DNA of 48,499 nucleotides. Source: Halocafeteria seosinensis. Lineage: Eukaryota > Sar > Bigyra > Bicosoecida. The notes under the pieces are model-generated. The model ran no database searches and was not told where the DNA came from. It saw only the letters and a list, made by a program, of their open reading frames with translations. A program made the position numbers and the translations under genes. This document shows positions 31,176 through 43,068 of this stretch, piece by piece; positions within the stretch are counted from its first letter, which is position 1; every line of letters starts with the position of its first letter. The stretch lies in the NCBI GenBank assembly GCA_001687465.1, contig LVLI01000083.1, forward strand, positions 1 through 48,499. Reading direction: 5' to 3'.

Positions 31176-31918
31176 AAGTAGAGAACTAGGTTGACATGGT
31201 GTTCAGTTGCCAAGCGGGAGTTTGGAGTTCAATTTTGTTGTGAAGTGAATTGGTGTAAAATTATAGACATAATGGCAATGCGGCATGCTTGCGTAACGTA
31301 AGTCCCGGGCATTTCGGATTGTGCGTACTCGTCCAACTAAGCCCGTCAACTAATTACGTGTCCTGACCATGGCATGTCACTCTGGGTCTGTTGAGGTATA
31401 CCTTATAGTGTTGGATCCAAATGCATACTTCACTGTTCCCAGCCAACACTGTCGGTGGTGAATGGCAGCGTTAAGCAAAAAATACGAGCAATACACATAT
31501 TGACTCCGTAGTGTGGAATTCAGGGAAAGGCAGTGGACGGCGCTGGGCTCAACCCCTAAGCAAGGGATGGCGGGTGATAGAGCGAACCATTTTCGCCATT
31601 TTGGCGTACCCTCAGTGGAATAGGTCAACATCCGGAGGAACACTTGAACATTCATCCATCAAATACCAACAACGCCAACTAGAAGACTATCGCTCTTGTA
31701 CGCTTTTTTCCCGTCTTCTATCTCATGTTCCAATTTGCGTCTTCATTGGCAAACCAACGCAGGTTTTGCAATACTGTCCACTGGCTATCGACTCTAGCAT
31801 GGATCCAGGTGATCAAGGATAGCACTCAGGATCTTCTTCGAGAATGCATGCAGAATTCACACATGAATCTTCCGGGGGCAGTTGGGGCAGTTCTCTTGTT
31901 GCGATGATTCCTCACATA
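31176..31918. other. intergenic region without recognisable gene
   Basis: About 740 nt between the SS18-type gene and the 3' end of the first FCP1-like gene. Short frames on both strands have no motif or splice support. Confidence 0.4.
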
Positions 31919-32991
31919 TCACCTGTCAACTGGTTCGGGCGGGGAATTCCTTACTTGCCAATGTCGAAGCAGTGGCCGTAGGTCGGGCGCTTCCATATTC
32001 AGCCCGAGAAGGAAGGTTTCTAATCGTTGTAACTCTTTATCACTTTCATCTCCGAAGAAAGGAGAGCATTCAATTCCATTTTCACGATGACTATGAAACG
32101 ACTCCGGTATGTCATCAACTAATACTGCTCGTTTGATATCAACATTGAGGAGACTCAGATCCTTCGTTAATGCACCACACTTTTCGGGAAGGCAAGAGTC
32201 CCTGTAGTATCTCTCGTGTATCATAGACGAGGTGGGATCAAGATAGTCAATAACCTTGTCAGCATATACTCTGTGAGAAGAAGTGAAGATGGAGATACGA
32301 AACACTCCGCTCATTCTCCGAAGGAACTCATCGCAATACGGGCGTTTTCGAAGATAAAATGCCAGGCCTTGTCCTTGCCAGTTGATACAGAATTTCACGT
32401 CGAAATGGTCAGGTTTCTGGACGTCAGCAATGAAAGTCAAGTGAGCTGAAGGCTACCATAGATAAACAGTTCCCACCACTTACCGTTTGTGTACATTGTA
32501 CGAGTGTCTCATCTAGATCTAAAAGTAGCGTAGGCAAATCGCCTGCATCCTGTCCCAAACAAAAAACAGAAGAGTCATTTGCGCTGACCTCCCACTGGTC
32601 ACGTTCAGCATTCATTAACATACCGAAGACGACCGGGTTGCATACGCCTCGTTGCGGGAGCTCATTGGTACCACCTGTCGAAACACGAATGTTACAAGTA
32701 TCTACAAATCACTGCGAAGACCCGCACGCCGGTATGGACTCCACTTACCGGTGCATTTGTACAGCTTAGCTTCTTTAGAAACTTGCGTAACTTCCCCGTT
32801 CGTGGTATGGACTTGGCTGCCTCCGCCTTACGACTCCGCTTCTGGATCGTGTGATATGCAAACGTGGTTACACAAATCAATGCAACCTGACCTGAAGTTA
32901 AGCGTACCGGTAGAGTGTCTTTTGGAAGAGGGAATGGTGCCGAATACCGCTGGTAGGTTTTAGGCCGGGGTGTAGGTGGCGGTTCAAGCAT
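31919..32991 (-). CDS. FCP1/SCP-like HAD phosphatase, copy A
   Basis: Five exons (32991-32908, 32841-32749, 32674-32624, 32549-32484, 32416-31919) give 263 aa; all introns are phase 0. The catalytic motif LLLDLDETLVQC is encoded by exon 4 (nucleophile D87, acid/base D89). Exon 5 carries YLRKRPYCDEFLRRM, IFTSSHRVYADKVIDYLDP, the conserved Lys-Asp of TKDLS near 183, and VLVDDIPES with the second acidic pair near 199-200. This is the FCP1-homology (NLI-interacting factor) domain, whose known members remove phosphate from RNA polymerase II CTD or from other nuclear proteins. The N-terminal 76 residues are family-specific, with PRPKTYQ shared with copy E. The small exon 32674-32624 is predicted only from splice signals and phase. 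A paralogue at 44660-45784 has the same layout. Confidence 0.8.
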
Positions 32992-33770
32992 AAAGTGTTC
33001 TGGAACAAAACGAAACGGCGATACGCAAGCGTTATGAGTGCTCGCGAATCTCTAGAACTTCACTCAGATGCTCCAAAATAACTCACTTCCTCTGTTCCCG
33101 AGATACCCATGCTCGGGAACCTGTAGAAACAGGGATGTCCCTGTAGAATGTGGTGCTGTCATATCCCGCTAGGTTTTCCCGTCGCACGCGTCGCTGCTAC
33201 AAGAACCGCTCCATTAACGAATGCACTTTCGATTTCAATCGGGATCTCTGTTGTATAAGTTGGTAGCATATAATGCTTCCGCTGAATCAGATTTTCAGCG
33301 TATCAACACGTAGATATAAGGAGTAATGCACAGTCTCCACGGGTGTCCTCCAGCAAGGATGCACATCTTTATAGTGATTGCATCAGCGAATTCCGGTCTA
33401 TAGAAGACCTCACTTTTGAAGCTGTTGGTGGTCCAGGAAGTCAACAAACCATCCCCACATATGGCTCGTCCAAGGCGATTAGTCTTGAATCTTTGAGGCT
33501 GAAATCCGAAGGAGGTTACCACCCGGAAGGGTGGTCGAGGGGCGCTCAACTGGCTCGAAGTGGAAGTAGCCGTCTTGTGGTCCGTAGGCCGATAGGCCAA
33601 TATATTATTCGCTTGCTTGCTTGTCCGTTGTTTCTATTGATGTCATCTATCATGCATCCTTCAGTATTCAATTATTTGTTATTGGTGAGGTCACTGATCC
33701 GAAAGAATTTCTCCTGAAGTGTTCCGCATGAGCTGATTCTTGGGAAGCAACAAGATCAGAACCGAAGCCC
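32992..33770. other. intergenic region with two adjacent hairpins
   Basis: No convincing gene. A perfect 9-bp inverted repeat (GTTCCCGAG, 9-nt loop, CTCGGGAAC) at 33094-33120 is followed at once by a second one (ACAGGGA, TG, TCCCTGT) at 33129-33144. A plus frame at 33343-33717 lacks motifs. The upstream region of FCP1 copy A is here. Confidence 0.45.
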
Positions 33771-34833
33771 AAACAACCGTTTGCAGTGTCTATCGCCCCC
33801 AAGAAACGTTCCAGACGTAGCAGCTCTTTGTGCCACTGACTCCCGCAGAACGGTAAACACGAAAGCCAAAGGAGGCTAATGAGTGAGGAGAGTGCAGCTT
33901 AGCCCCAAGCGCTTTCAAATTGTTTCCTTACCCGTCAGCCGAATGTCAGCAATACCTATTTCGTATGAAAGACGAGCGGGGTCGAAATACTTGATCACCG
34001 CGTCGGCATAAACGGGAACAGATGCTGTGAAGACAAATGCCATCCAGTTTGCTCATTTGGCGAAGGAACTCATCGTCGTTTTCACAGGTATAGGTGCATC
34101 GTTTCGCCCTTTCGTATGAAAATGAAGTGGTTTCTGGAGAGCAGCAAAATCAAATCAAGCGCTCCATTATCCGTGTGATTATCACACCACATACTGTATA
34201 GTGTTTACCGGAGACGTCCATGCCTTAGTGGTACATCTGATCAATGTTTCAGGAAGGTCTACCAATAGCTGAGGAGCATTGATTACAGTGGAACAGTTAT
34301 CATAAACAGTAGCTGTTCTCACAATATCATCACATCATTTGCAGGGTGCTCAGATATGAAATTTGTGTGTCTTAAGTGGGAGGACCTGAGATCAATTCAA
34401 GATAGCTTTGTCTTAAGAAGACAAAAAGACGTCGTAACGAAAGTCATGCCTGGGTGCTGGTACACTTAAGCTTCTCTAGAAGCCTAGGGGTTCAGATGAG
34501 TCTCTGGAGTCAGACATTGAGATTTGACCAATGTTGTCGGCTATCTGCGGCACAGTCCATCGTATAGGAAAAACTGTTCGTTGAAAGCTTATAGCACCGT
34601 ACCTGTCTTGGGCATGGATCAGAGTATTCGGCGTTGCGCTCCAACAGTTTTTTTTTTGAAAATCGAATTGATTCCGCATAGGGGGAGTGTTTTGTGATGC
34701 TCGTAAGGCTAAGACATCGGCGTTTGCGACGAAGTGTACCAACACTTCGTTCATCAACCGTTGCTAACCTTTCGCTGCTAAGCTTACAACGTTTCCGGAA
34801 TTGCCCGTTGGTATCAGGTAAATGCAGGTTCAA
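33771..34833 (-). pseudogene. FCP1/SCP-like phosphatase, broken copy B
   Basis: The DNA aligns well with the 3' and 5' exons of copy E (44660-45784). Examples are the segment around 33961-34090, matching the exon for VYADAVIKYLDP and CDEFLRQ, and the first exon near 34833-34600, which keeps RFSKKKLLERNA. The reading frame is broken by frameshifts. About 30-40 nt are missing where copy E encodes its VLVDD motif, so the second catalytic acidic pair is lost. A T run at about 34651-34658 sits in the first exon. It is best read as a decayed duplicate. Confidence 0.7.
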
Positions 34834-35499
34834 TCTTGATGCGGAGTTCGTAACGGTGCTCGTGCTCCTGGGTGGGTTTCTTCGTATGCAAGAACACTAC
34901 CACGATTATATCGGTGTTATGAGACTTGGCGACAGCACTACGATATTAGACAGTCCTTATATGCACCATGATGCTTCTTCCAACGTTCGCACGCTCTCCG
35001 AGAGAACGTTTATTACCGACCAATCCCCAATCCCCAATGACAATGACGTCATTCTGTCAGACTGTCTTGCTTTCTCCCACCACACACCGTTGTAGGAAAC
35101 GGACAATAAGAGTGCTTCTTCCACCGTAGAGTGCCCTTACAGGAGTTAACGAGAGGAAGCTGAGACAAGCCATATCCCCAAATTACCTAGGGCCAGAGCG
35201 GAGACATCATGGAGTACAGTGCAAATCTTTCCACTTAAGATCGTACAGTTACGAAGAGAAGTCAGGGGATGAGTCACTTAAGTGTCATATTGCTATGGCA
35301 GGTCTTGCCAGTCAACAAAATGCTACGTGCGGTGGAATTTGCTGACGGCGCAGAATGAGAGTGCCGACAGAACTATTCGAATATCGGGTATAACTTGTTG
35401 TCCGGTAGGAGCAATACCAATACACACTGTCACCCTCTGGATATACATGTTGCTCGCGTTGCTTTGCGCTTCTTTGATCAAACACAATTTTTCTCAAAT

Positions 35500-36745
35500 A
35501 TCAATGCTTCATCTGAAGCATAATCTGTACACAACTCGCCTACCATGTCCTCACATCCTCAGGGGAGAGTAGAGAGGAAACTGGAAAACGAGTCCCCAAC
35601 GCCCGTTTTTACCATGCGTCGTGAAGAATCTGTATACCGTCCTCCGTCACGTAATGCCATGTATCAAAAGCTATCGTCTCTCCAAGTGCCATCTGTGAAT
35701 ATCTTCGCAGCTTCAGTGAAGTCCTGCAAGTCAGAAGGGAGGCGTGCTGTGCTCTCTACCCTGGGCCCTTCTCTCCGTCCTTTAGCGAACACTGGCTCTT
35801 CAATACGAAACTTTTGGAAGGACCCCTTAGTACGTTGAATATCATCGCTAGATCCATCATACATATATAAACTGCGCAAGGTCAGGGTGACACCATGTAT
35901 CGGAAACACTGTTCCTTGATCCAGCGAGTTGGACATGTCGTTTTCATCGAAATAGTTGAAACTGCTTGATACTCTAATTCGCTGACCAGGTCCCCGTAAC
36001 TCTTGTGAAAACGCGGGAGCTATGTCGTTATCCTGTTTTCTTGACTTCGTATTCTTCTGTTCCCAGTTTGCCTTAGACTTGCAGTTATTCTTTTCTTGTT
36101 GCTTTGGCGTCCTCGAGGGTGGAAATTCCTTTGCAAAGAAATGAATAATTTCCGTTGTTTCAGGACTTACGAAACTGTCTCAAGGCGCTGTGGTAGGGAT
36201 TCTTCAGGACCAATGAAACCCTGGAGCAATATGAATGTTGACAAGGACCTTAAGAAATGCGCGATGTAGCAGACAGAACTTCCTCCTTACCTGCCCGGGA
36301 AGTACCGCGAGATTGCAATCCATTTTTTGCCAAGTTTATCACAGTACTGGAACAGTTGCAGTCTTCATTGCTCAGTCTTTCTCAACGAATTCCTGGTGCC
36401 AGCACATGTGTGTACCTGGCGATCGTCGCGAACATCGTAACATTTCACCACGTTTGATATTCTTTACTCTAGGTCAGTAACTAACCTTGCCCTAATCTGA
36501 ACGCATGATCGCTATGGAATATGCCTTCTTATCCGAATCCAGGAGACTTGCGTGGAACGCGGAAGTGTGCCCCTCGGATTGCCTCCAAGAGCTTTTCATC
36601 CTCCTGCGTTTGTTTTCCAAACGCTTGCAACGGAAAAGCATTAGCCAGGTGCAGAGCCATTCACGCTTACCTCCTTTGTCCATAGGCCTCTCGGTGGCTT
36701 TCTCACAGTGTAAACTTCTTTGACTGGTTGCATTGCACTGAGAGC
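35500..36745 (-). pseudogene. R2R3-Myb-like gene, broken copy
   Basis: All four exons of the Myb-like family can be traced here by DNA similarity. The C-terminal exon lies at about 36220-35500, exon 3 at about 36425-36290, exon 2 at about 36630-36490 and exon 1 at about 36740-36670. Exon 2 has lost about ten bases where the intact copies encode EEYRGKLP. The start of the last exon is frameshifted just after the TSLVLKN-equivalent. Remnants such as SLYMYDGSSDDIQRT near 35850 still match the intact paralogues. The 5' flank (about 37000-37230) is also shared with the other copies. Confidence 0.7.
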
Positions 36746-37908
36746 CTGTTTACAGTCCAGTGAAGTGTGAGTTCAAATAGATGACAAGTGGAGCGCTCAG
36801 AGTAGCCAAATACGACAATCTAAGACGACCGCACCTCCTCCAAAACAACAATTCCAGCTAACCCCGTATTATTCGTAGCGAGCGCGGTAGCCTGATACCT
36901 AGTGGTACAACAACACTGTACTGCCCGCTGGAAGCGGTTGCGCCTGAAAGACTGGCTACATACACATAATCACTTGCTGTGATCTTTTCTTACCTGTGTC
37001 GAGAGAACTTAAAATGTTGAGCTGTCGCTCAACACGTTCTTTGTTGTTTGCTTTGTAAACTATTATTCATTCAGACAGTCCACCGCGAGTATCTTGCCGT
37101 TCAAAGTCGCATAGCAGTCAGTGAGGTTGAAGCCGTGTCTCGGAGATTAAACTACATGTACCAAGGAATGCCTTCAACATTACAGCCGATATCTACAACG
37201 ACAGGTTACGAGGAGCCCACTGATATTTAATATTTACAATGACATGAGCTAGGTTAAACGTTTCGTCAGTGGTCGCTTCTATCTATTTCAGCACGTCATG
37301 GGGAGAGAACCCAACGTCTTGGCTGACTCACGTAAAGCAGTGCTCATTGCCATAAGAGTGCCCATACTTGTAGCTGGTGGAAGCACGCTGTGGATTCCAC
37401 CAGGGGACAGAATCCTAGCGTTCTGTGCATTTTACTCCTACTGTACAAAATCAAAGTTTCATACGAGACGATACTGCATCTTTCATTAACGCGTAGCGGA
37501 CTTTGATTGAAGAATCAGAGCTATAAGTGTGCTAGCTGGTAGAGATAGGCTAGCATGCTGTGCGCAATGAGTTTGGGATAAATAGGAGTGAAATGAAGAA
37601 GCCCCCCACGTCCAGTTCGGAACTTACCGGTATGTGATGGGTAACTGGAGTCTCGGAGTATCAATGGCGAAATTTTTTATTAAATTTAATAGTTTTAAAA
37701 AAAATCGAATATTAATTAGGTGTGGCAAGTCTGGGAGCAAACTAGCTATTTATGGTAGTGTTCACTAGCATGCTCGATAGTCCTCCGCACTGGATTAGCC
37801 GACGGTATGGATATTCCACCGACGACATGGAAATAATCGCGGNAGGCTATTTGAGAAGTACCGCCAGTCTACTAGTCACGCTCACGCACTAATTATCTCA
37901 AATATCTA
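36746..37908. other. duplicated 5' flanks, no gene
   Basis: This interval carries sequence shared with the upstream flanks of the other Myb-like copies (for example near 37020-37220 and 37290-37330). Part of it (37441-37489) is matched in inverted orientation at 39938-39990, including a perfect 21-bp stretch. An N at 37843 marks one unresolved base. AT-rich DNA lies near 37670-37720. I see no real coding sequence. Confidence 0.5.
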
Positions 37909-39190
37909 TCATTCATCTGCCACCAAATCTGTACACAATTCGTCCACGCTGTCCTTAGACCAATCATCAGGAAAGACGAAAGTAGAAAAGGACTCTTCAG
38001 CGGTGGCCTCCACGATGTTTACAGTGGGCCCTTCTGAACTCGTATACCGCTCTGTCTCCCATGATGTGGTGCATGGATCGTTACCTAATGTAAAACTGCC
38101 ACCTGCGGGTATTGTTTCAGCGTTCGCGGAGTCAAGAATCAGTGTTGTGTTCTCTGCCGATGAAGCTGCCACTGCGAACCCTTCTCTCTCCCCTGTAGCG
38201 AAGGCTGATTCTTCAATTTGAAAGAATTGAAATGAATTCTCTGTACGTTGGGCATCGTCGCTAGCCTCATCATATAAACTCGGCAAGGTCGGATCCGCAC
38301 TATGCATCGGAGAAAATGTTTCTTGCTCAGAGTTGCTTCCACAGAGGGATACGGACACGTCGTTTTCATTGAGATAGGGGAGACTAGGTGATAGGCTCGT
38401 CGGGTAATCAGGTTCTCTTAATTTTTGCGGCAACGGGGGAGCTAAGTTGACCTGATTGGTTTTCAAATTAGTATGTTCCTGTCTCCACTTTGCTTTGGAA
38501 TGCCAGGTACCATCTCGTTTCCTCGAAGGTAATTCTTTCGCAAAAAAGTGAAACATCTCCGCTGCTTCGGGAGTTTCCTTACCACTAACTCGGCGAAATT
38601 TTCTCAAGGCACTGTGATACGAATTCTTAAGGACCAAAGAAGTCCTGCTCCCGCATGCAGACATCAATTAAGTCGTGAAGAGACGAGTAAGATAAAGTCA
38701 GAGGGTCGCTCTTACCTGCCGGGGAAATACCGCGAGATTGCAACCCATTTTTTGCCAATTTTATCGCAGTACTGTAGTAGTTGAAGGAGCTCTTCATTGC
38801 TTAGTTTGCCGCGCCGAATTCCAGGTGCCAGCACATGTGTGTATCTGAGGATTGCCACGAACGCCTTTGACACTTTCCCCGCAGTTGAGATTAAGTTAGA
38901 GACACTTGGCTCTCAAACTCTAGTTCACTAACGAACCTTTCTCTAATTTGAATACAAGTTCTCCAGGGAATGTGCTTTCTTATCCGAATCCAGGAGACTT
39001 GTATAGAATGTGGAAGTTTGCCCCGGTATTCTTCTCGGATTGCGTCCAAGAGTATTTCATCTTCCTGCGAGTGTTCTCCGACACTTCTAAAGGAATGAAG
39101 TAACAACACTGACCCATTGACACTTACCTCCTTTGTCCATTTCCCCCTCGATTTTTTTCTCGTAGTGGAACCTTCTTTCGTTGGTTGCAT
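37909..39190 (-). CDS. R2R3-Myb-like transcription factor, copy C
   Basis: Exons 39190-39128, 39064-38937, 38844-38716 and 38644-37909 keep frame and give 351 aa. The first repeat spans exons 1-2: RGKWTKE, then EDEILLDAI, then SWIRIRKHIPWRTCIQIRER, which is the Myb helix-turn-helix with W-E-W spacing and PxRT. The second repeat spans exons 2-4: YTHVLAPGIRRGKLSNEEL, then KKWVAISRYFPGR, then TSLVLKNSYHSALRK, matching Myb helix 3. The splice sites are fixed because they rebuild these motifs. The rest is an acidic, Ser-rich region with a conserved end (FPDDWSKDS, then LVADE), a candidate activation domain. Myb R2R3 proteins bind DNA in the nucleus. An upstream in-frame ATG at 39319 exists, but the conserved start among copies is at 39190. 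It is nearly identical to the copy at 46476-47757. Confidence 0.8.
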
Positions 39191-40385
39191 TGCGCTTAGA
39201 GCCAGTTTACAATCGTACGGCACAGAACCTGAGCCAAAATAGATGATACGCTTAAAGTAGCCCAATACCTCAATCCAAACACGACGAACAAACAATACAG
39301 CATTCCCAGCATTACCCATGTCGATGACTCTGGACTAGTAGCCTAATACGGTATGTAGCTATGTTGCTACGGTCGGAAGCGGTTACGCTTGCAACACTGA
39401 CTACAGACGCCATCATTTGCTGTGATCTTTTCTTACCCTTGTCGAGAGAGCTTAAAATGTTGAGTTGCGGCTAAACATTCTCCTTGATTGTTTGCGTAGA
39501 AAACATTGTGCATTTACGCAATGCACCGTGAATATCTTGTTCTCCAGAATACCATAGCCGTCGGTTGAGGTTGAAGAGCTGTCTTGGAAATTCAACTCTA
39601 CTGTCTACATGTATTACACTCACTGTCTCTCGCTGCCTCTAAGGACGCCTTCAACATTACAACCGATATCTGCAAAGGCAGCTTACTAGGAGCCCAGTGA
39701 TATTCCAGTGTATATGAGCTGCGCCAAACGTTTTTTTACGGATCACTCACTACCGGTATCCATTTGAGCACGTTACCACGCGGAGAACCCAGCGTCTTGG
39801 CTGACTCAGGTACAAGTACAACTACAGTACAGTAGTGTAGTGCTGGTAGTGCTGAGGGACCGCCAAATAGCGCCGATAAGCTAGTACCCATTTACATCAT
39901 TGAGGGTGTAATCAAATCAAAGGCTATTGCATATACATTAATGAAAGATGCAGTATCGCCACGTATGCAAGTGCAATTGCTGTACAATAGAAGTATGATG
40001 CACACAACACTACATGTACACCTCCCTTGAATCAAGAATGTGCTACCAGCTGCAATGGTAGAGATACTATCGCATGCTGCACCAACGAGGAGTTTGAGGA
40101 AGTTAAACGTGAAATGGTGGAGTCCACATCCAGTCCCGAGAATCGAGCTTAGGATAGAGATGACTGAAGGCTTGCTTGACCGACTCTTGGGCTCTGGCAA
40201 ACCTGGCAGCCAACAAGCGGTTTGAGTTAGTGTACGTTCGATCAGCCTCCGCATTAGATCAGGGCACTTCCCAACACTACATGGCCCATGGGAAACGTTA
40301 TGGATGACAACGGGTAAAAGCTCTGCTGGTTATAGCTGGCCTTTGCTCGAACAATAATTACCAGTACCTCAAAAATAAGACAGAA
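39191..40385. other. duplicated 5' flank of Myb copy C, no gene
   Basis: The part up to about 39930 is nearly identical to 47758-48499. A block at 39938-39990 is an inverted match of 37441-37489. A minus frame at 40254-39892 covers part of this inverted block and is not credible as a gene. Short repeats such as CTACAGTACAGTAGTGTAGTG lie near 39820-39840. Confidence 0.5.
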
Positions 40386-41582
40386 TTATTCATCTGCCAC
40401 TAATTTAGCACACGATTCGTCCCCGCTATCCTCGACCCAGTCCTCAGGAAAGAGGGAACTAGAAAACGACTCTCCACCGCCCCTCTCCAGTATGTTTGCA
40501 GTGAGTCCTTCCGCCTCACATGTTATCGTAGACGAATTGTTATCTTCTCCAATAGTGGTACCTGTGGGCAGTGTTACAGCGCCAGCGGAGTCAGAACGCA
40601 CCAGTGACGAAGTAGCTGTTAGTGTGGGTTCCGTGGAGTCTATTGATCGGCCACTTTTAAAGGTTTGGGAGCGATTCTCTGTACGTTGGAGATTATCCGT
40701 AGATTCATCATATAAACGGAAACTGGGCGCTGACAGCGACGTATCGTTGTCATCGAGAGAGGAGAGACTAGGTGACAATCTGGGAGCGAGCTCAGAGTCT
40801 CTCAATTCCTGTACGAATGGGGAAGCTAAATCAACTTCTTTATTCTCAGAGCTGGTACCATGGCAGCTCCATATTTGTGCTGAGTTGCAGGTGGGTTCTG
40901 GTGGACTCGGCTCCCTCGAAGCGAGAGGTAGTTCTCGCGCAAAAAAGTAAAACATCTCCGTTCGTTCTGGTGTCTCCTTACCAGTGACTCGACGATATTT
41001 TCTCAAGGCACTGTGGTACGAATTCTTAAGGACTAAAGACGTCCTGCTTCCCAAAAACATATATCGAGTAATTAAGAGGCGAAGAAAGGAACACTAGATA
41101 CGGAAAGGGCCGCCCTTACCTGCCAGGGAAATACCGCGAGATTGCAACCCATTTTTTGCCAAGTTTATCGCAGTACCGAAGTAGTCGAAGGAGCTCTTCA
41201 TTACTCAGCCTACCTCGCCGAATTCCTGGTGCGAGTACATGCGTGTACCTGAGGATCGCCACGACAGTCATGCCATTTCACTGCTGTTACTCTACCATAT
41301 GGTACCTTGTAGTTTGAGTAACTAACCTTTCTCTAATTTGAACACAGCTTCGCCAGGGAATGTGCCTTCTTATCCGAATCCAGGAGACTTGTGTAGACTG
41401 TGGAAGTTTGCCCCGGTATTCTTCTCGGATTGCGTCCAAGAGCATTTCATCTTCCTGCGAGGTCTCAAGCACTTTTGACAGGAAAGAGTTAACACAAGCA
41501 CAGAACCATTCACACTTACCTCGTTTGTCCATTTGCCTCTAGATTGTCTTGTTGCAGTGTAACCTTGTTTACGTCGTTCCAT
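40386..41582 (-). CDS. R2R3-Myb-like transcription factor, copy D
   Basis: Exons 41582-41520, 41454-41327, 41248-41120 and 41043-40386 give 325 aa. The first three exons have exactly the same lengths (63, 128, 129 nt) and phases as copies C and F. The Myb repeats read RGKWTNE, EDEMLLDAI, WIRIRRHIPWRSCVQIRER, then PGR and TSLVLKNSYHSALRKYRRV. The C-terminal region is shorter and clearly diverged but keeps the acidic Ser-rich character and the end motif (FPEDWVEDS, then LVADE). It is the most divergent intact copy, so it reflects an older duplication. Its 5' flank near 41870-42000 still aligns with the flanks of the other copies. Confidence 0.78.
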
Positions 41583-42747
41583 TGCACGGGGAGCCAGTTT
41601 GCACAGTGGGTGCGCCAGAAATTCACCTGAGTCAACATAATGTGATGAGTAGGACGTTCTAGCTAAGTACCACAATCCAACAAAATCAATACTCCTAGAG
41701 GAAACACTAAATGTTACGCCAGCATCATCCACACCGTGGACTTGGAATGCTGTTACTACAACCGGAAGCCGTTACAGAGCAGTCTGATTTGATTCAGCTG
41801 ATTGCGGGTCTCGGCTGGGGGATTGCACAATATTTCCTTACCCGTATAAGTGGGAGCTTAAAATGCTGATCTTTGGCTCAACATATTCAACTCCTATTTT
41901 ATATGTTGTACCAAAAAAAAAAAAATGTTGTGCATTTGGCAATACGCTGTGGATACTTGTATGTTGTTCTACGCCGAGCTGGTTGAGGTTGAACTGCCCT
42001 CCGGAGCATTGCACGCTGTCTCTCCTCTGTCTTCGACGAACTACCGTTATCTACAACGGGGGGCATATCATCAGTAAGCAAAGTTTAATACAGTATGCAC
42101 AGACTGTGAGCGCGGCTCCCAACGTTTCGTCGATTATCTCTGTCCGCTCAAGCACGTTACTCGTCTTCAGCGCCGTCTCACCGTACCTCCGACAGCGTTT
42201 TGACTGGCTTACATAATCCTGAGTTACCTCTTGTTTGGTACGATAGTTTGTTTCCTGGAAGATTTATAGGGTAGGTCAATGCCATTGTTTACGCCTGCGT
42301 CATCTGATCATACGAGGCTTTAGCAGTTGTGCAACACGAACCATGCGATGATGCAGTGCGGTCGATAATATCGACTCGACACCAGGACAAGACGTTACAT
42401 TGTAGGCAATACTACGTTCAATTCCACAATTTAGTTTCATAAGCTAAACTGGCAATGGTACGATAGCCCTACTGGACATAACTGGGAGATCATTAAACGG
42501 CAAGGATCCTGCAAACTACCAAACACGACCAGGTAGACAATCTTCTGGCACGCTGGCCTTGGTGGCAACAAAAATAAACAACCTGCACACTTAAGGTCGT
42601 TAGAGGAGAAAGCACCCAATGGGAGATTTCAAGGAGAACTCGACCTTTTCTTTCCCTAATCTGGGCAAGAACGTTAGCGGTAGGACGCACCGCTTGTTTT
42701 CTCCAATACCCCTGACTCTTGTTTCCAAATAAGCAGGTGAATTTGTC
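41583..42747. other. duplicated flank and anonymous DNA, no gene
   Basis: The stretch 41860-42010 resembles the upstream flanks of the other Myb-like copies, with an A run at 41913-41925. From 42200 onwards I see no features. Frames here have no motifs. Confidence 0.45.
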
Positions 42748-43068
42748 CTATCTACCTCTTACACTGATCTCACTTTTACCGGTATCCTTATGACGCTGGT
42801 ATTGTTTTGCAAATAACTCCCAGAAGAGTTGTGAGACGTGCCGGCTCATGTGGTTGTGGCCTGCAGACTTCCGATCTTGCGACACAAGTGGAATGCGGAT
42901 TTGGATAATCGATTCACGTACAGATTTCTGCTGCAATTCCGGAATGATGAGTTCTTCATTACGTAGCTGGGTAACAGCCTGGGCTCCGGGCTCCGGGTAT
43001 CGAAAATTCCAGCTCCAGTTCCAGCTCATTGCCTCTCTTGCGGTTGCCAGTGCGTTGGGCGAAAGCAT
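42748..43068 (-). pseudogene. possible diverged or partial Myb/SANT-like exon
   Basis: A minus frame of about 100 codons contains LRNEELIIPELQQKSV, IIQIRI and then RKSAGHNHMSRHV. This loosely follows the order of the second Myb exon (NEELL, WIRI, RT). A CAG acceptor precedes LRNEEL and a GTAAAA donor-like site follows KDT. The key tryptophans are absent. It could be a decayed family member or an unrelated exon, and I am unsure. Confidence 0.25.

Noticed and set aside
38891-39319. Upstream ATG extending Myb copy C by 43 residues
   Set aside because: The extension is not conserved in copy D, where the sequence before the 63-nt exon start differs, while the start at 39190/41582/47757 is shared.
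39892-40254. Minus frame of 120 codons
   Set aside because: It covers an inverted duplicate of flank sequence; the matching frame at 37298-37489 has different, non-conserved coding content.
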